Assembly: GCA_946965045.2 (NCBI GenBank)
Contig: OX337228.1
Span: forward strand, 2,728,001-2,792,000
Direction: 5' to 3'
Length of the DNA: 64,000 nt
Source: Epithemia pelagica
Lineage: Eukaryota; Bacillariophyta; Bacillariophyceae; Surirellales; Surirellaceae
The translations under genes and the position numbers were made by a program. Below are positions 62,650 to 64,000 of the stretch, piece after piece; the stretch's first letter is position 1; every line of letters starts with the position of its first letter. The notes below the pieces were generated by a model that saw only the letters and a list, made by a program, of their open reading frames with translations, did no database searches and was not told the origin of the DNA.

Positions 62650-64000
62650 CTAGGTATGATCTTCCGCAATGACAAAAACAGAACCTGTCTTGTCGTCGGC
62701 AACCGCAAGAGCCATAAAGTCTCGTAATAAGGCGAGGCTTTCGTGTTTGAGATTCTCATCATGCTCGCAGGTTTCATCGTCACACCTTTGTCCAACCGCT
62801 TCCATCAAGTCGGACAACAAATTCGAAAGCGAGGTACACGCATTATTCCCCTGGACCGCGAAATCTTGGTCAATATAGTGCGGCAGCATGAGCTTTAAAA
62901 ATTCCACATCGATTTGCAGTTGCTTAAAACCTGACCGGGAAAAGGCAAACAAGCGAACAGATTCCAATAGACCACGGAATGCCACCTTTAACATGAAAAA
63001 GATGAGAGCACTCCTCGAAAAGTCCATCTGCTCAGAAGGATGCAAATGAATACTCAATTTCTCCTTGAAAATACGCTCCACATCAATTTGAAGACTTGAT
63101 TTTAGACCAACGATCGAAGTACTGGACATGCCGACCATGCCATCGTCCAGTTCTGGAACGGGACCTGCTCGGCTTGGACCATCAAATATGTACGAGCATT
63201 CCATTGCGACAGCCTTGACAACTCCCAACGCCAAACATGTTGTCGCACGAGGCGAATCACAGGAATGATTTTCGTTGGACAAGCTTTCTAGACCCATGAC
63301 AAGAAGAGAGGCCGCTTCGGCGCCCTTTTGGGACGTGTAGAGAGCAAAGACACGCGACGCCGCAAGTCGGAACCGTAGCGTCACCTCATCGTCTTCGGAA
63401 GTTTTAGTTTCACCTAGTTCCCCTCCGGAAAACATGTGTCTCGCTCGTCGTTTGCCGGTACCCAAATGAGACGCCATGGATTGTTCTAAATTCTCACTCA
63501 AAGATCCTTGTGCCAATCGACACATTTCAGCAATCGCAATTATAAAGGCAATCTCCACCCCACCGCCGTCTTGTGGAACCCGTAACTCCAGACGCGCTGA
63601 TTTGATCAGCTCCATAATCGTTTCATTATCTTTCATTTCACTGCTTGCACCATACGCCATACCAAAACTTGTCGATGATTCAATGGGAGCCACAAAATTT
63701 TCATTAGTGGTTTCGTCCATTTCTTCCTCAATATCTTGAGCGACGTCTACCACCCACGCCTCTCCACCGGCCAGAACCTCGAGTGCGCTTGCAAGCCAGC
63801 TGGTGAATTCTTTTGTACTGTCTTGCACGGCCTCCTTGAGAACCGCGGAAATGTTTTCAGGATCTGCCTTGCCAGCCTCGTTGTTGTCGGTCCCGTCGCT
63901 CCGCGAGTTGGTTCCACTGGTACCTGCAAGGATACTGCGGATCGTATCATCGACCAACTGGAGGCAGTCCGACAGCGTAGTGCTCGCAACTGCACGCGCT
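62650..64000 (-). CDS. VPS51: VPS51-like subunit of GARP/EARP tethering complex (5' partial)
   Basis: The frame is open to the window edge, so the N-terminus is missing; 449 residues are visible. The C-terminal part, FRGLLESVRLFAFSRSGFKQ, LQIDVEFLKLMLP and LLSDLMEAVGQRC, matches the Vps51/fat-free C-terminus (RTFLECVRLRTFGRYGLQQVQ type). The rest is helical with acidic loops, as expected of a CATCHR tether. VPS51 with VPS52, 53 and 54 (or VPS50) tethers endosome-derived vesicles at the Golgi. The distinguishing N-terminal SNARE-binding helix lies outside the window. A COG or exocyst subunit is a less likely alternative. Confidence 0.78.
   Translation of the reverse strand, partial: ARAVASTTLSDCLQLVDDTIRSILAGTSGTNSRSDGTDNNEAGKADPENISAVLKEAVQDSTKEFTSWLASALEVLAGGEAWVVDVAQDIEEEMDETTNENFVAPIESSTSFGMAYGASSEMKDNETIMELIKSARLELRVPQDGGGVEIAFIIAIAEMCRLAQGSLSENLEQSMASHLGTGKRRARHMFSGGELGETKTSEDDEVTLRFRLAASRVFALYTSQKGAEAASLLVMGLESLSNENHSCDSPRATTCLALGVVKAVAMECSYIFDGPSRAGPVPELDDGMVGMSSTSIVGLKSSLQIDVERIFKEKLSIHLHPSEQMDFSRSALIFFMLKVAFRGLLESVRLFAFSRSGFKQLQIDVEFLKLMLPHYIDQDFAVQGNNACTSLSNLLSDLMEAVGQRCDDETCEHDENLKHESLALLRDFMALAVADDKTGSVFVIAEDHT

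Overview
The window looks like nuclear DNA of a photosynthetic stramenopile, most likely a diatom. Several proteins begin with a signal peptide ending in an Ala-Phe (ASAF-like) cleavage site, the diatom plastid-targeting signature: TSAF in the protein at 6935-8188, VRAF in valyl-tRNA synthetase, SAAF in the FKBP isomerase and VYAF in the ABC1 kinase. Introns are short (71-238 bp, mostly 70-105). One gene carries DUF6824, a domain I know mainly from stramenopiles. The species cannot be named from the sequence alone.

Layout. 1-710 holds a 617-bp MITE flanked by TA. 1043-9806 carries five intronless genes: CRAL-TRIO protein, BMT5-like methyltransferase, Cas1-like O-acetyltransferase, plastid protein of unknown function, and a ZUP1/C78 peptidase. 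9949-18894 is an 8.9-kb tyrosine-recombinase (DIRS/PAT/Ngaro-type) retrotransposon. It has split direct repeats in the order A1-ORFs-B1-A2-B2, with repeat copies that look identical and three long ORFs, so it appears to be a recent insertion. 19097-55805 is a dense housekeeping region: TLC-like membrane protein, dTDP-glucose 4,6-dehydratase, MRE11, AAGAB/p34, a membrane-anchored ApaH-like phosphatase, two unknown proteins, glucose-6-phosphate isomerase, a small PDI, a HECT ubiquitin ligase, valyl-tRNA synthetase, Hsp70, an RNA m5U methyltransferase, a thylakoid-lumen FKBP, an ABC1 kinase, a DUF6824 protein and a small mitochondrial-type protein. 56680-58321 is a second transposable element with terminal inverted repeats. 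58623-64000 holds an ankyrin-repeat protein, an NPF-motif/PH-like protein and the 3' part of VPS51.

Organisation. Outside the mobile elements the genes almost strictly alternate strand. This gives about ten tail-to-tail pairs with 22-600 bp between stop codons, and about nine head-to-head pairs sharing 235-750 bp of upstream DNA. There is no operon and no obvious single pathway. The recurring theme is organelle biology: plastid stroma, thylakoid lumen, probable periplastidal compartment, secretory pathway and endosomal traffic.

The points most worth a second look are: the retroelement, whose ORF1 and ORF2 share a frame separated by one TGA and whose ORF3 begins with a zinc finger reachable only by a frame change; a Cas1-like protein with its two domains in reversed order; an Hsp70 combining a secretory presequence with a cytosolic-type EEVD tail; a 27-nt exon that encodes the active site of a PDI; and a phosphatase tethered to a membrane by a very long disordered stalk. 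Several open frames run upstream to GTG or TTG; I moved these starts to the first plausible ATG.
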